A stretch of DNA of 64,000 nt from Malus domestica (GCF_042453785.1 NC_091661.1:30681501-30745500), one strand, 5' to 3'; positions 11,845 to 23,063 are shown, numbered from the stretch's first letter. Notes: a model not told the origin generated them from the letters alone. Numbers and translations are program-made.

Positions 11845-13497
11845 CTAACCTCTAGCCAATAGAACATCCAAGTTGCTGGAATGACCAATAGACGGGGAAG
11901 TTTTTCTAACGTTTCTGTTGATGTAGATTTTATCTTCCAGCTTCTGTTGATGCTCCTTAATACCTACCTGATTCAGATGCACAAACGCAATCATACTAAG
12001 CGCCACCAACGCAGCATTTCCAAGTATTCCACCCGTATTATCCAACTTAAGGGTTTTCTTAACAAATGTGATACTTGAAATGAGAAATCTGATCAAAATA
12101 TTTCGCTTCTTCCCTTTGGAGGTCACCAACTTCTCACCAGAAGGACTGACCAGAGGGCCACAAAGACTTTCAGGAGATACTAAACGACTTGCATCACAGA
12201 CATCTCCAACGAAGGCAAGGGCTTCCTCAATAAATCGGTACTTCTTACCATGGTGTTCAGACAATCTCATTGCTAGAACAATACGGCTCTGCTCCAAGCG
12301 TGCAATTGCAGCATCTCTCTCAGCCCGCTGCTGCACCTGCACAGTCTTTAAAAGAAAACAACTGACATAAATATCCGGCTTGGAAATATGCCACAATAGG
12401 AAATTTGAAATCCATACAGAGTCTAACAAGCAAAGCCACACGGCATGAACAAAAACACGGAGAATTTGACCCTTTAAGAGCAATGCTATTGTCATCAATA
12501 CGCAACAAATCCCCACTGTAACTTCTAAGCATGTGTTCAAAACGGGACATGAAATGCATTCAGCACAATCGAACTCAAGAATTTACCTTTAACAGGTGTC
12601 GAGGTGCGTGATGTGCATCCCGCCCAATTACCAGCAGTTTCACAACCATTTGTGTTTCTTATATCTTACTCATCACAATTTCCTTATACTCTATGGAAAC
12701 TAGTCCCCGTTCTACGTGTCTCTAACACCATCTAATCACATCTACGAAATCACTAGTGTTCTGGTAAAAAGAAGGAACGCAAGCAGAGCAGTTTTCCAAA
12801 TTTCACAAACTGCAAGCATTTACCTAATTACTGCAGCATTTATAAAATTGCAATAGCACAAACCATATATCATACGTTGATTTTCCCTTTAATTCCGACC
12901 CTGTTTTCCCATTTTTCTCAGCAACCAAACAGAAATTAACTAAATTACACGTAACGGCAGCAAACCTCGCAGACATCTTATAATTTGGAATCCGAATGAG
13001 CCCTTATGTACATTATCCAAGCATTCACATATCTACACGTCTAATTTCGAAAGAATACATCTCAAACCACAAGACCTAATCAAGCATTTCGTCACTCGTA
13101 TTTCAATTTTCCTCCAATTTTCTCAGCAACCAAACACAACATAACCAAACAACCCCTTAAAAAAAAGCCATGAACTTACATGAAAAAACTCAAGCTGGTC
13201 CTCGAGGTTCTCGAGAGCGGTCCGAATGGCATTTAGGCTCTTGGCCTCCCGAACCGCCGAGTCATCGTCGTGCCCGACTCGGAAGGCCTTCAAATACACG
13301 TATCCGGCCCGGTTCTCATCGGCAGCGGCGTCGTTGGTCCGCCGCCGCTTCTTCTTGTCGGAATTTCTGCGAGACTTGACGGAGTTGAGGAAGTGAGCTC
13401 TGGAAACGGAGTGGATGGCGTCGCTGAGCTTATCGTGGAGGTCCCAAATCCTCTCGAGGACTGCCTCGATTTCTTCGATTTCCATGTCCCATTTCAT
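11845..13497 (-). CDS. PDV1: Plastid division protein PDV1 (two exons)
   Basis: Predicted exons are 13497-13180 (106 codons, donor GTAAGT) and 12345-11845 (acceptor TTTTAAAG), joined as ...LEFFH|TVQVQQRAERD, for 272 aa, the length I recall for Arabidopsis PDV1. PDV1 is an outer-envelope chloroplast protein that recruits the dynamin-related protein DRP5B/ARC5 to the division site and contacts PARC6/ARC6 in the intermembrane space. The N-terminus MKWDMEIEEIEAVLERIWDL and the segment SLNAIRTALENLEDQLEFF are near-identical to the family and predict a cytosolic coiled coil. A single membrane span lies at about 211-231 (ILGNAALVALSMIAFVHL). The short C-terminal tail ends in Gly, which in Arabidopsis PDV1 is required for partner binding. 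The intron is 834 bp. The neighbour PHT1 is on the same strand upstream. Confidence 0.93.
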
Positions 13498-14130
13498 GGA
13501 GGGAAATTTGGGGGAAGAAGAAAACCAAACTGTTTTATTTTCTAGGGTTTTTAATTCAATTTTTCAGGGGTGGTCCGGCTTAAGCGATTCGGGTTCGTTA
13601 CGTGGCGTTTGCAAAGCGCGACACGTGGGATTTAATGTGGTCAAAGTCAGCTACACGTGTAAAGTTGGAAATCACAGCAGTAAACATTTAAGCACATCTT
13701 CATTTTCATTTCATGTATTGTTACAACGAGGAATTCAAATGAAAGAAAGAAAGTAAATAAATATAAACCTCACCCAAACTCGAGAGATTTTTCAGTCTGT
13801 CAGAAATACGACTTATTACATCAAATGTAATAATATACCGGTTGGAAACTTAAAAAAAAATTTCCACCAATTATATCATGATATTTGATGCACCAGATCA
13901 TATTTCAGCACATTGAAACATTTCTCCCTAAACTATTAACTATTTCTTGTTCTTTCTTTTCACTACAACATCAACTTTTGTTTTTTCTTCGACCTCAAGG
14001 TTCGGAACACTTAGAGCAGCTCTTATTTGGTATGCTAAGGCATGTGTACATCGAGCTAATTTATTTGATGTTTTTTCTAATTAACTAAATAGTAAAGCTT
14101 TGTAGCTAATCAAACTCCTTAATTAACTAC
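13498..14130. other. PDV1 promoter / PHT1 downstream region
   Basis: The PDV1 5' flank contains ACACGTGG-type and TACACGTGT cores near 13619 and 13652. The rest is AT-rich with no further gene. Confidence 0.4.
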
Positions 14131-15890
14131 CTAGTACGGCGTGGCTGTTGTTGCCGATGTATTGATACCAGTCATCTGTGTTCCAGCTTCGTGATCGCCG
14201 CCACCATCTTCACCCGAGATCTCCTCCAAGGACCGGCCTTTGGTCTCAGTGACCAAGAATGTGAAGAAAAACCCTAGCATGTTAGTAAACGCCAAGAAAA
14301 ACATAGCTTTCTGAATAACTCCCGGTTTACCACTCAAAGTATAGTACTGCACCCCAAATGCACCCACCATGGCCCCGGCTTTCCCCGCCGCCGCACTCAA
14401 CGCGTGACACGTGGATCTAACCCTAGTCGGAAACAGCTCGGCCGGAAGCACAAACGTGGTGCTGTTGGGGCCAAAGTTTGCAAAGAAAAAAGTGAGGCCG
14501 TACAAGGTTCCAAACATGAACTTGTTTTGCTTGAGGTCATGATATTTGGCGCCTATGATGGCCATGAACAAGGACATCATGAAGAATCCCATAAGTTGGA
14601 TCTTGAACCTGCCGAGCTTCTCGATGAAGAAGACGGTGAACCAGTAACCAGGGAAGGTGCCGAAAAACGCAATTACAAACATGGCTCGAGAGGTCTCGAA
14701 CACTTCGCGAAGCGCGTTAACGTCCTCGGGCTTTTGAGTGAGGCCCATCACTGGGAAAATGTCCTTTTGTGTTAAGTTTTGGCTGTAAAAGGCGATATCC
14801 AACAAGAACCAAGTAGTTGTTGTACCTGAGGCATATAGCAAACAGCGATCGATAAGATATATATCTAGAGAAACATTCTATGTAAACTCTCAATCGTAAA
14901 ATATGCGGATCCAATGTTTTATCTAATTAATATATATATCTTGTTTGAGCTAAGTTTATAATATATATATATATATATATACACACACGTACCGATTAGG
15001 TGTTTTCCGTGGCGCCTAAAGAACTCCTTGGATAATAATGGGTACTCATTTGCAGCCTTGAACTGTGCCAACTTATCTTGTTCAGCTTGGATTTCGATCT
15101 CCAAAACCTTACCCATGTCAGCAGCTGCTTGTTTGGCGTTACCTTCAATCAAGGCTGTGTACCGACCTGTTTCAGGCATTTTCATCCTCCAGTAGAAAGT
15201 GACAAGTGCAGGCAAAGCTCCAAGCATAAGCACAATCCGCCACAGATAGTCCGCCTGTGGCTGCGTGGACAACACGTGCGAAGAATCTGCAGGGCTGTGG
15301 CTGAATGCCGGTGCAGGATACATGTTGAGGAAAATTTTCGACAAGATCATAGACACCAAACCGGCAAAAATGATCCCAACACCCTGCATCGCAAACACCG
15401 CCGCTATAAACATCCCACGAGTCATTTTGTTGGCGTATTCGGACATGATCGTGGCGGAGAGAGGGTAATCGCCACCGATACCAAACCCTAACCAAAACCT
15501 GAAGAAGCATAAAGTTGTCATGACAGAGCCTGCTGAGGAGCCAAATGATAGGCCGGAGCAAATGGCACAAACAACCATCATGATTAGGGTTATCCCGTAG
15601 ACCTTCTTTCGGCCTAGCTTGTCACCGAGATACCCGAATACGAGCTGGCCCGATAGGGTTCCGATTAGGGCAACACCTATCACGAAGTTGTTGACGTTCA
15701 CTGGGAGCTTCCCCGGCTTTCCGGTACTAGGGTTGTAGTAGTAAAGGCGGCCGAGGAGTTTGGAGACGGTGGAGATGCAAAAGAGGTCGTAAGCGTCGGT
15801 AAAGAAACCCATTCCGGCGATGACAATGGCCGTTATGTGGTACCATTGTGTCCTGGCTGAGTCCAGAGCATGCAGCACGGCTATGGCCAT
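14131..15890 (-). CDS. High-affinity inorganic phosphate transporter, PHT1 family (two exons)
   Basis: Predicted exons are 15890-14993 and 14825-14131, joined as [19 protein letters not shown], giving 530 aa, the usual PHT1 length. This is a plasma-membrane H+/phosphate symporter of the major facilitator superfamily. Visible hallmarks are a 12-helix hydrophobic pattern, [14 protein letters not shown] (about 86-99), the PHT1 signature [13 protein letters not shown] (139-151), the hydrophilic central loop (about 235-300, ending [13 protein letters not shown]), and the terminal [13 protein letters not shown] before a short cytosolic tail. The single 167-bp intron sits at the position expected for PHT1 genes with an intron and contains an (AT)n tract. 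A TATA box and a P1BS-like site lie upstream, in keeping with phosphate-starvation control. Which PHT1 paralogue this is cannot be decided by eye. Confidence 0.93.
14958..14980. repeat. (AT)n microsatellite in the PHT1 intron
   Basis: About 11 AT units adjoining an (AC)n tract at the intron's donor side. Likely length-polymorphic. Confidence 0.8.
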
Positions 15891-15973
15891 TTTGGTAATT
15901 CAAAACTGGGACCTTGTACTTTACTCTTAGTCTTAGTTGTGTGTTTGCTGCTGGTGTAGTTGGTGATGATGAT

Positions 15974-15984
15974 TTCATATATAG
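15974..15984 (-). promoter_or_regulatory. TATA box of the PHT1 gene
   Basis: On the minus strand CCTATATATGA lies about 85 bases before the ATG at 15890. Confidence 0.6.
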
Positions 15985-16086
15985 GCTCTCATTTTTAGGA
16001 ATTATTGACGGCTAAGTATTACAAGGACGGACGTTTATACCTAGGTTTTGGGAGGATTACAAGAAATCACAGAGGGTACGTATCAA

Positions 16087-16094
16087 GGATATTC
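16087..16094. promoter_or_regulatory. P1BS (PHR1-binding) site
   Basis: GGATATTC fits the consensus GNATATNC bound by the MYB-CC regulator PHR1 in phosphate starvation. It lies about 200 bp upstream of the PHT1 start codon, the usual distance. The match is to a short consensus, so the placement is what gives it weight. Confidence 0.6.
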
Positions 16095-16164
16095 TACATA
16101 TATGCTTTATGCTTAGATTGTGAAATTTGTAATAAAATGGTTTATTCTAATTAAGATTATATAT

Positions 16165-16332
16165 CCACTTAGTACTACGATCTAGTGATATTTCTCTTCA
16201 CTTGTAAGTGAGTGGTCTTAGGTTCGATTCTCGCCAAAGGTTAATTTGAACCACATTATTACTAACTCATTGTGAGGCTAAGTCCACCCCTCCCTTTAGT
16301 GTAGATAATATCGTTTGTTAAAAAAAAAAAGG
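16165..16332 (+). mobile_element. tRNA-derived SINE with poly(A) tail
   Basis: The block CTAGTGATATTTCTCTTC...TTAGGTTCGATTCTCGCC carries a pol III B-box-like GGTTCGATTCT. It ends GTGTAGATAATATCGTTTGTT followed by about 11 A. I recall this as a common dispersed repeat in Malus and Pyrus. No clear target duplication was found. A partial minus-strand copy lies at 23357-23475, and a split copy probably flanks the LTR element at 25118-33909. Confidence 0.65.
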
Positions 16333-16334
16333 AA

Positions 16335-17345
16335 AATTAGGTTCACATCCTTCTTTTTGTTACTCCATTGATTAAAATCCTATTTATTTTCAATTTTTTA
16401 TCAAGGTCCTTGGGTATTAATAACATCATTAATTATTTGAATAATAAAATATTATTATTTTTAAATATATTCCTTTAATGTTAAAAATGTTACAATTAGT
16501 ATATTTATATTTATGGCTAAATTTTTTTATCATATAATTTTATTTTTAGTTTGTACCTATTTTTAATTTGCAAATATTTTTTAATTTGTACCAATTTTCT
16601 TTTCATTTTTAATTTGTACCCATATATTAGTTTCTTTTTGTGCCCATATTTTTTAAAGTTTTATTTGTGTTTGTACCCATGTGTATACCGTCACGTGACA
16701 TTGTATATTTAATCAATAATAGAAAAATTACATATGGTATATTTATGTTTTATGCCTAAACTTTGTATCAAATATTTATATTTTTAGTTTGTACCCACTT
16801 TTAATTTGCAACATTTTTTTTTTTTAAATTTGTAGTATTTTCTTTTTACCCATGTACTAATTTCTTTTAGCGCCTATATTTTTAAAAATTCATTTGTATT
16901 CATAAATTTTAATCTTTTATTTGTACCTTAATTTATTTCTAATGTACCCATTCTTCTTTATTAATGTACCACTTTGTTATATGTGAAATGTACCAATTTT
17001 TTTGTAAAATGTACCAATTTTTTTAACACTATGGATACATTCTTTTGCCATTTATTATTTCTTATTTTTACATATTTTTTATCCATTTATTCAATCAAAA
17101 TGTTTGAATTTTTTTTTATTGTAACCGTTTCTAATAGTATTATAATGCAGGATTTTAAATTTAGAGGATTATAAATCTCATAAAATATCAAATAATTAAT
17201 GTCAAAACTATAAAAATATAAATATTAATAGTAATATAATGAGGTGTACAAAGTCAAGGGACCTTGATCAAACTTTGAATAATATTAAGGTTTTAATCAA
17301 AGAATGTTAAGGATTAGGGACCGCATCCAAAATATCCCAAAAAAA
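16335..17345. mobile_element. Probable MULE-like element with degenerate terminal inverted repeats
   Basis: The left end (GATTAAAATCCTATTTATTT ... TATCAAGGTCCTTGG, about 16369-16415) matches in inverted orientation the right end (CCAAGGGACC-type, CTTGATCAAACTTTGAATAA ... AAGGTTTTAATCAAAG, about 17250-17302). The interior is very AT-rich and holds internal near-repeats of TTTAGTTTGTACCCA / TTAATTTGCAA. No transposase. Exact ends are uncertain. Confidence 0.45.
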
Positions 17346-17578
17346 AATTAAGATTATATAGGAGTTTGGCTTTCCATGCACCATAGTCAGTGTTCCCATC
17401 TAGAAACGGAGGGTGTGACACAGAGTCAGCAAAACGATCTATTTTAGAGCCTCCCTGTAGATGTAGCAGTATATCTAGTGACATGTTCTTGAAGCCAATT
17501 GAGAGTACTAACACAGAATAAGACTAAATCCATGGTTTCGGGACCACCCCACGTGTTATAATAAGAATAGATGACATG
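17346..17578. other. Intergenic, nothing recognised
   Basis: Short spacer between two transposons. No gene seen. Confidence 0.4.
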
Positions 17579-17583
17579 ATTGA

Positions 17584-17951
17584 TGTTGATGCACAAAACC
17601 GGAGGGGTTTTGGAACAATGTAAATCCGACCACGAATCTGCAAGAAAGTAAATAACGCAAGATGTATCGTGGTTCACCCTAATGTTCGGGCTACGTCCAC
17701 ATTGATATAGTATTTCTCTGAGAGGATTGTGAGGGAGAGAGTCTCTGTAATGTGAGAGCGAGGCTTTGAGAGGGTGAGAGTCAGGCCTAAGAATTGGTCT
17801 CTCTTAATAAGGAGAGTGATGGGTCCTTTTATAGAATAAGGGTTCCTCACTTATTACATATTTGCCCCTTCATTTATTACATAATTACATTTGAGTCCCC
17901 CGAGTATTTATACGAGGTCTAAATATGGAGGCTCTAAGTATGGTATAAACA
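17584..17951 (-). repeat. 3' LTR of family X, copy 1
   Basis: 368 bp. Pairs with 20815-21182 without any length difference. Confidence 0.88.
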
Positions 17952-18167
17952 GTAGTCCCCCAAGTTTTCAGTCAAAAAAGTCTTTTGGTTGGTGACTTGA
18001 AATTCAGTCCATGTGTGGGCTGAAGTGACTAGATGTCGTCTAGAACTGATACTCGATATGAGACGGTGCCCAATCTGAAATGATGTTCAACCAGAAGTAG
18101 CACATGTTGCGAGGCTGCTCTGCTTGTGGCTTATGTTGCCTTGGTTGGCTCGGCTTGTGGCGTTGAA

Positions 18168-18540
18168 TGTGAGGGAATCCCTTTTATAGAATAAGGGTTT
18201 GCTCCTCAATACATGAGTAATGGGCTAAAGTTGATGCTCGCGGCGAGGCGGTTGCTTGGCAGGCGGCGATGCTCTCTAATGATGGTGAGGGAGTCCTTTT
18301 TATAAAATAAGTGCTCGTTCCTCAATACATAAATAATGGGTTAGGAGTGATGCTCACGGCGATGCGGTTGCTCAGCTGGTGGCGATGCTCTCTAATGAAG
18401 GTGAGAGAGTCCCTTTTATAAAATAAAGGCTCACTCCTCAGTACATGAATAATGGGTGTTCTCTAATGAAAGTGAGGGAGTCCCTTTTATAGAATAAGAG
18501 ATCGCTCCCTAATACATAAATAATGGGCTAAGTCCCCCAA
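18168..18540 (-). repeat. Tandem promoter-like modules, unit up to about 116 bp
   Basis: Four units begin near 18168, 18284, 18401 and 18470. Each contains GTGAGGGAGTCCCTTTTATA followed by a GAATAAGxxCTCGCTCCT-type stretch. On the element's strand each reads TATAAAAGGGACTCC, resembling the LTR's own TATA region. The last two units are shorter. An equivalent array is in copy 2 at 53365-53850. Confidence 0.7.
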
Positions 18541-18679
18541 GTATTTTTCATGAGGCCCAGTTGAGGCCCAATATATGGTACATAATGTAGTCCCCCAAGT
18601 TTTCGGTCAATAGAGTCTGTTGGCTGAAAACTTCAAATTGAATCCATGTATGGGCCGAAGTGACGGTTGTTCGGAGGTG

Positions 18680-19120
18680 GTATTTGTATACCTTGCACTG
18701 AAGCTTTGTAGGTGAAGTTTTACAAGTGAAGCTTTTGAAGTTGGAGCTTTGTAAATGAAGCTTTTGAAGCTGGAGCTCTGTAAATAAAGCTTTCGGAGCT
18801 GATTGACATGAGTGATGCTCATGAATGTTTATGTTGATTGACATGAGTGATGCTCATGGATGTTGACATGAGTGATGCTCATGAATGTTGACATGAATGA
18901 TGGTCATGAATGTTTATGTATGATTGACATGAGTGATGCTCATGAATGTTTATATATGATTGATATGAGTGATACTCATGTATAATTTTGGAGTACTGGA
19001 CGTACTTTTGATCACCTAGTGGGTGATAATAGCGGCAGACTGCCGAATAATTTTTTGTAGTACTGGACATACTTTTGATCACCTGGTTGGTGATAATAGA
19101 GGGCCTGACTCTTTTGGGCA
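18680..19120 (-). repeat. Three adjoining minisatellites in family X
   Basis: First come GAAGCTTTTGAAGCTGGAGC-type units (about 18690-18800). Next are units of about 33 bp around ATTGACATGAGTGATGCTCA (about 18800-18990). Last are two units of about 63 bp containing GTACTTTTGATCACCT (about 18990-19110). All three recur in the same order in copy 2 (54000-54480), so they belong to the family and are not local slippage. Confidence 0.7.
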
Positions 19121-19872
19121 TATGGGTCTTTGCCCTCCACATAACATTTCAGCCCATTATTTTGGGCTTGCCGTTATTTATTTATTTATTATTATTATTA
19201 CCCTCTGATGAGGTTATACAGATATCTCCGAAAGATAAGAAAAATAAATTACATCATTCAAAAATAAATCCGACCCTCTGCTCAATGGGTCACGCCTATA
19301 ATTTCCTTTTCTGCATGCCATCACCACCGCAATTATGTTTGTTTCTTTTTATCTTCTTTTGCTTTCTGCTTTTGTTTTCTGCTTTTGTTTTCTCCTTTTT
19401 CTTTTTCTTTTTCTTTTCCCTTTTGCAGATGGCAGACAAGGAATGATTAATAGAATTAATAATAAGAAAAGAAAAAAAATCTTATCTCTGCTTTTGCTTT
19501 TCCTGTGGTATTCGCAGGAGATGGGATCTAAGGTGCGTAGGACCAGTGGTGGAGTCAAATTGCGTTAGTGGCTTTGAATCAGAGGTACCTATCCTTTACC
19601 CATGTGCTTTTGTGGTGGAATCTGAGGTGCCTTCGACTGAGAAGTCGACAACGTTGCTCGCCACGTTCTGCAAGGGTCGGGCGTGCCTGACTCGATGGCG
19701 GGCTAGGAGCTAGTCGACTGGAAAGGCACGTTCTAAAGAAAGAAAGGTGGCCAGGAAGTCACAGTAGATGACGGAGAGAGAGAGCAGTGCGGCGAGAGAG
19801 GCCAAGATCGAAACTTTGGAGACCCGCATTTCGAAGAAGCAGTGCGTTTTTTGAGTTCGCTGAGATGGAAAT

Positions 19873-20124
19873 TCAGTCAGTCAATGGCTCGGCTCCGGCG
19901 ACTTTCAACTCCTTCTCGTCGAGCACTGCTTGTCTCTCTGTCTGCCTCGAAAAGCCACCGGAGAAGGACTGAGTTTGGCCGGACTCATGTATGCCTAGTG
20001 CTGTCTTGAGCATATGTAACGACTGCTTCCTCACCAAACTCTCCTTATGAACTAAGCCTCTTTTAATTCCGTCCCAGTATTCATTTTCTGTTCTGGTATC
20101 AAATCCTTCGAGTTTATCAGTCAT
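19873..20124 (-). pseudogene. Captured gene fragment, possibly from a SpoU-type tRNA/rRNA methyltransferase
   Basis: An ATG-started 83-codon frame, sense to the LTR element. The middle reads EYWDGIKRGLVHKESLVRKQ and then SLHMLKTALGI, which resembles, from recall, a helical-repeat region of large plant SpoU (TRM3-like) methyltransferases. The rest has no recognisable relation. It lies inside the element and lacks any catalytic domain, so it is interpreted as a transduplicated exon piece. The assignment is weak. The capture itself is better supported, because this segment is absent from copy 2. Confidence 0.4.
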
Positions 20125-20313
20125 GGAGTTAGCTCTTCCACTTGGGTTTGGTCTGGTCTGACTGCAAAGAGTGAGAAGGTGACGACTGCCGCAAAGGGGA
20201 GGCTGAGAGAATTAGAGTGAAAGCTGTGGAGTTACAGTGAGGCAACTTAACTTGAGAGGTGACTGAGAGGAAGAGAGACGGCGGCGGCTTGAGAGATAGT
20301 GAGATAGACAGAG

Positions 20314-20415
20314 TCAAATTGAGGTTTGAGGTTTGTGGGGGTCGTAGGGTAACTGCTGCTGGTGGTGGTATTGGGATTGATCTTCTTGGCGGGTCTGTGG
20401 GTAGGAGTAATCCAT
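20314..20415 (-). pseudogene. Short captured ORF, Gln/His-rich N-terminus
   Basis: An ATG at 20415 opens 33 codons beginning MDYSYPQTRQEDQSQYHHQQ, a low-complexity start of the kind seen on plant RNA-binding proteins. It is preceded on the element strand by a pyrimidine-rich leader-like stretch. It ends at a stop without a domain. Origin unknown. Confidence 0.3.
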
Positions 20416-20814
20416 GGCGATGGTGTTTCTGTATTTCCTTATGTTGAGACAGATCTTTGTGCTTCGGCGATAATGAGGCTTGAGGAGTTGCTGGTCATCT
20501 GAGGTGGCTATTGGATCGGCGGTGCTGGCTCTGAGAATCTGCGGTGGTTGGTTTCGGTTTCTCTTGTGAGCTTCTGCCTTCTCTCTCTCTAGTTTCTCTT
20601 TCTTCCCCACTGACTTTCTTCGCAGTATGGTGTCGGACTTGAAAATGGTTTTGTTTAATTGAGATTGACTTAAGAGAGAGAGAGAGAGAGAGTTGAGCAT
20701 CTCTTGGTTTTGCAGATCCACGGTGGACAGTGGTGAGGTTTCACGGTGGTGAGATGAAAAAATGAAAGAAAACATACATAACTTTTTGTGTCTTTTCTCA
20801 TAGACGGCGCTAAA

Positions 20815-21182
20815 TGTTGATGCACAAAACCGGAAGGGTCTTGGAGCAACGCAAATTCGACCGTGAATCTACAAGAAAGTAAATAACGCAAGATGTATTG
20901 TGGTTCACCCTAATGTTCGGGCTATGTCCACACTGATATAATATTTCTCTTAGAGGATTGTGAGGGAGAGAGCCTCTGTAATGTGAGAGTGAGGCTTTGA
21001 GAGGGTAAGAGTCAGGCCTAAGAATTGGCCTCTCTTAATGAAGAGAGTGAGGGGTCCTTTTATAGAATAAGGGCTCCTCACTTATTACATATTTACCCCT
21101 TCATTTATTACATAATTACATTTGAGTCCCCCGAGTATTTATACGAGGTCTAAATACGGACGCCCTAAGTTTGGTATAAACA
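20815..21182 (-). repeat. 5' LTR of family X, copy 1
   Basis: 368 bp, TG...CA. Followed on the minus strand by the primer-binding-site-like sequence. Confidence 0.88.
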
Positions 21183-21187
21183 ATTGA

Positions 21188-22164
21188 TATATCATAATTA
21201 GCAGGCCTTTTATTTGGTAGGTAACATCGATGAAGCTACTGCGAAAGCTACAACCTTAGGAACTTAGAAATGGAGAGTAAATTGAAGAAATGACCTTAAA
21301 TCTTTGTGTACTAACATCGAATCGAATTGTTTGGGATTCTAGCGTATATTAATAAAAATAAATTTACGATATGATTGATATGTCACACTTCTAGAGTATA
21401 TTGATAAAAATGAATATCTATGTATTACAGTTTGAGTAAAACGTCACATGACCGTATTTTGTGTATGGATACTGAAAAATTGCTTGAGATATTTGAATGG
21501 ATTGCTAGCTGTATCAGCTTGTTGCAGACTAACATTACTTCAAATTTTATAGTATATGTTCCTTTCAATTGCAATGGTAACAAGAAATTGGGAGATCGAA
21601 GTTTTTGGATGGTTGTGGCATCCAAGAAGCTCAAACTTATCTTCAACGTCGTAGACAAATTAACCCATCAATTTCCTGGGTTTTGTAAGCAACCTGAAGC
21701 TAGCTAGCTGTTAATTTTGTAGGTCTAATCTATTCCCATGGTAACTATCTTGAAATTACGCTAGTGATTAATTCGATCAAAGCTTGTCGCCGTCTAATTA
21801 ATATGGATAAATATTGGCGTTCTTGTATTTGATGAGCCTCATAGACAATGTTGTTGTTGGAGTCCCTCGGGCTTGTTTTGTGGCCGTTGTTGTTTTGTAG
21901 TTTCCTCTTTGGGTTGTAATCCCCGTTCTTAGAGGGAAAAAGAAGCTTGTAGCTCTCAGTCAGAGTGATTAACAGTTTTGTATTGTATGAACATTGTCCT
22001 TTGTTAATTTGGTCGGATATGCTTCACATCTTTCAGTAAAAAACAAGGTCGTAATCCTAAGAAAACAAAAGGTCGTAATTGATGCCCTTGGGTTTTAGAA
22101 CCACCCTTTTAAATAAGGGATGAAATTAAAACTTAGGGTGGCTATACGTATATGTTCAGGGTGG
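21188..22164. other. Intergenic, nothing recognised
   Basis: The ORF-like stretch at 21420-21707 contains LEIFEWIASCISLLQTNITS but no known domain. 21840-21990 resembles a transcript end (TTTGTATTGTATGAACATTG) without a gene I can name. Confidence 0.35.
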
Positions 22165-22288
22165 GCTTATCAGCATAGGTATTTTTACTTCTCATACACT
22201 CTCTTTCAATTTCTAACTATCTGATCGAAATTGAACATAAATTAACAAGAGTGTGTATGAGGTAAAAAAATGTGTGGGAATGATACTA
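22165..22288. mobile_element. hAT-type MITE, family B, copy 1 (degenerate)
   Basis: TTTTTACTTCTCATACACTC on the left faces GAGTGTGTATGAGGTAAAAA on the right, a foldback arrangement shared with 59085-59257 and about 63120-63267. The ends are approximate. Confidence 0.5.
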
Positions 22289-22670
22289 CCTTATGTTCAT
22301 ACAAAGTCATAACCTGTGACACTTGGCTTTTGTTTTGTTGTAAAATCATTACATAAGTTCAAATCTTACGAATGAATGATATGTTATTGCATGAAAAGTT
22401 TCAGATTTGGAACGAATTTTTTCATTGCAAAATTGGTAAACTTTCCAATTTACCCTTGAGGAGGGATTGTGTTAATAGTGGAAATCAAGTATCTCTGTGG
22501 CCTTACTCATCTGAATTCCAGCCCCCCCCTCCTCTTTTTTTCTCTACATTAACTATTGACACACACAAATAAAATTCATATTTTACCTTTTTTGTACAGA
22601 TAAACAATATTAATTTACCCGAAAAATAGGAGAAAATTTTGAATCGAAATGCAGTAGGCTAAAAAGATAC

Positions 22671-22864
22671 GGAAAATGATCCTCGTCGGATTCTTTTTCT
22701 AGGGATCCTAGAGATTCTGTGATCATGACCGTTCATCATACATCATGCGGTCAGAAATGATTTCAAAATTTAAAATAAATAATACCTAATAAAAACTGAT
22801 AATATGATATACAATAAACGATTATAATCACGAAATAAAAAACATCTAGTAAGAATCCTTTTCC
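22671..22864. mobile_element. hAT-type MITE, family C, copy 1
   Basis: A 194-bp element. Its ends GGAAAATGATCC / GGATTC...TTTTCC are inverted. It is flanked by AAAAGATAC at 22662-22670 and 22865-22873. The interior ATCATGCGGTCAGAAATGAT matches the inverted interior of 60652-60861. Confidence 0.65.
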
Positions 22865-23005
22865 AAAAGATACCAAGACAATATGGGAGGACAAGTGTAG
22901 CTTTGCTTGGTGTCACACCTAGAGTTGCGTCACGTCTTACGCACATTATAACTCTTCTAGAAGCAATTGTTCAACGCTCCAATTTCTCGAACAAACTATA
23001 AGGCC

Positions 23006-23063
23006 TTGTTTGTTTCCAACAAATCAAGACTGCGTTGTTTGTTTCCAACAAATCAAGACTGCG
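23006..23063. repeat. Perfect 29-bp tandem duplication
   Basis: Two identical copies of a 29-bp unit starting TTGTTTGTTTCCAAC and ending AGACTGCG (23006-23034 and 23035-23063). Confidence 0.85.

Larger units (their letters stand above)
17584..21182 (-). mobile_element. Non-autonomous LTR retrotransposon carrying host-like gene fragments (family X, copy 1)
   Basis: A 3,599-bp element with two 368-bp LTRs (17584-17951 and 20815-21182, TG...CA ends) and a perfect 5-bp target duplication ATTGA at 17579-17583 and 21183-21187. It is oriented on the minus strand. The LTR read on that strand has a TATA box (CTATAAAAGGACCC). A primer-binding-site-like TAGCGCCGTCTATGAG follows the 5' LTR (about 20796-20812). 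A purine tract AAAACTTGGGGGACTAC precedes the 3' LTR (17952-17968). I count about 27 differences between the LTRs (about 7%). No gag, protease, reverse transcriptase or integrase is present. The interior contains several ATG-started host-like fragments, promoter-like tandem modules and minisatellites, listed separately. Confidence 0.88.

Noticed and set aside
17584..21182. Plus-strand orientation for the family X element
   Set aside because: TATA box, primer-binding-site-like sequence and purine tract are all in order only on the minus strand.
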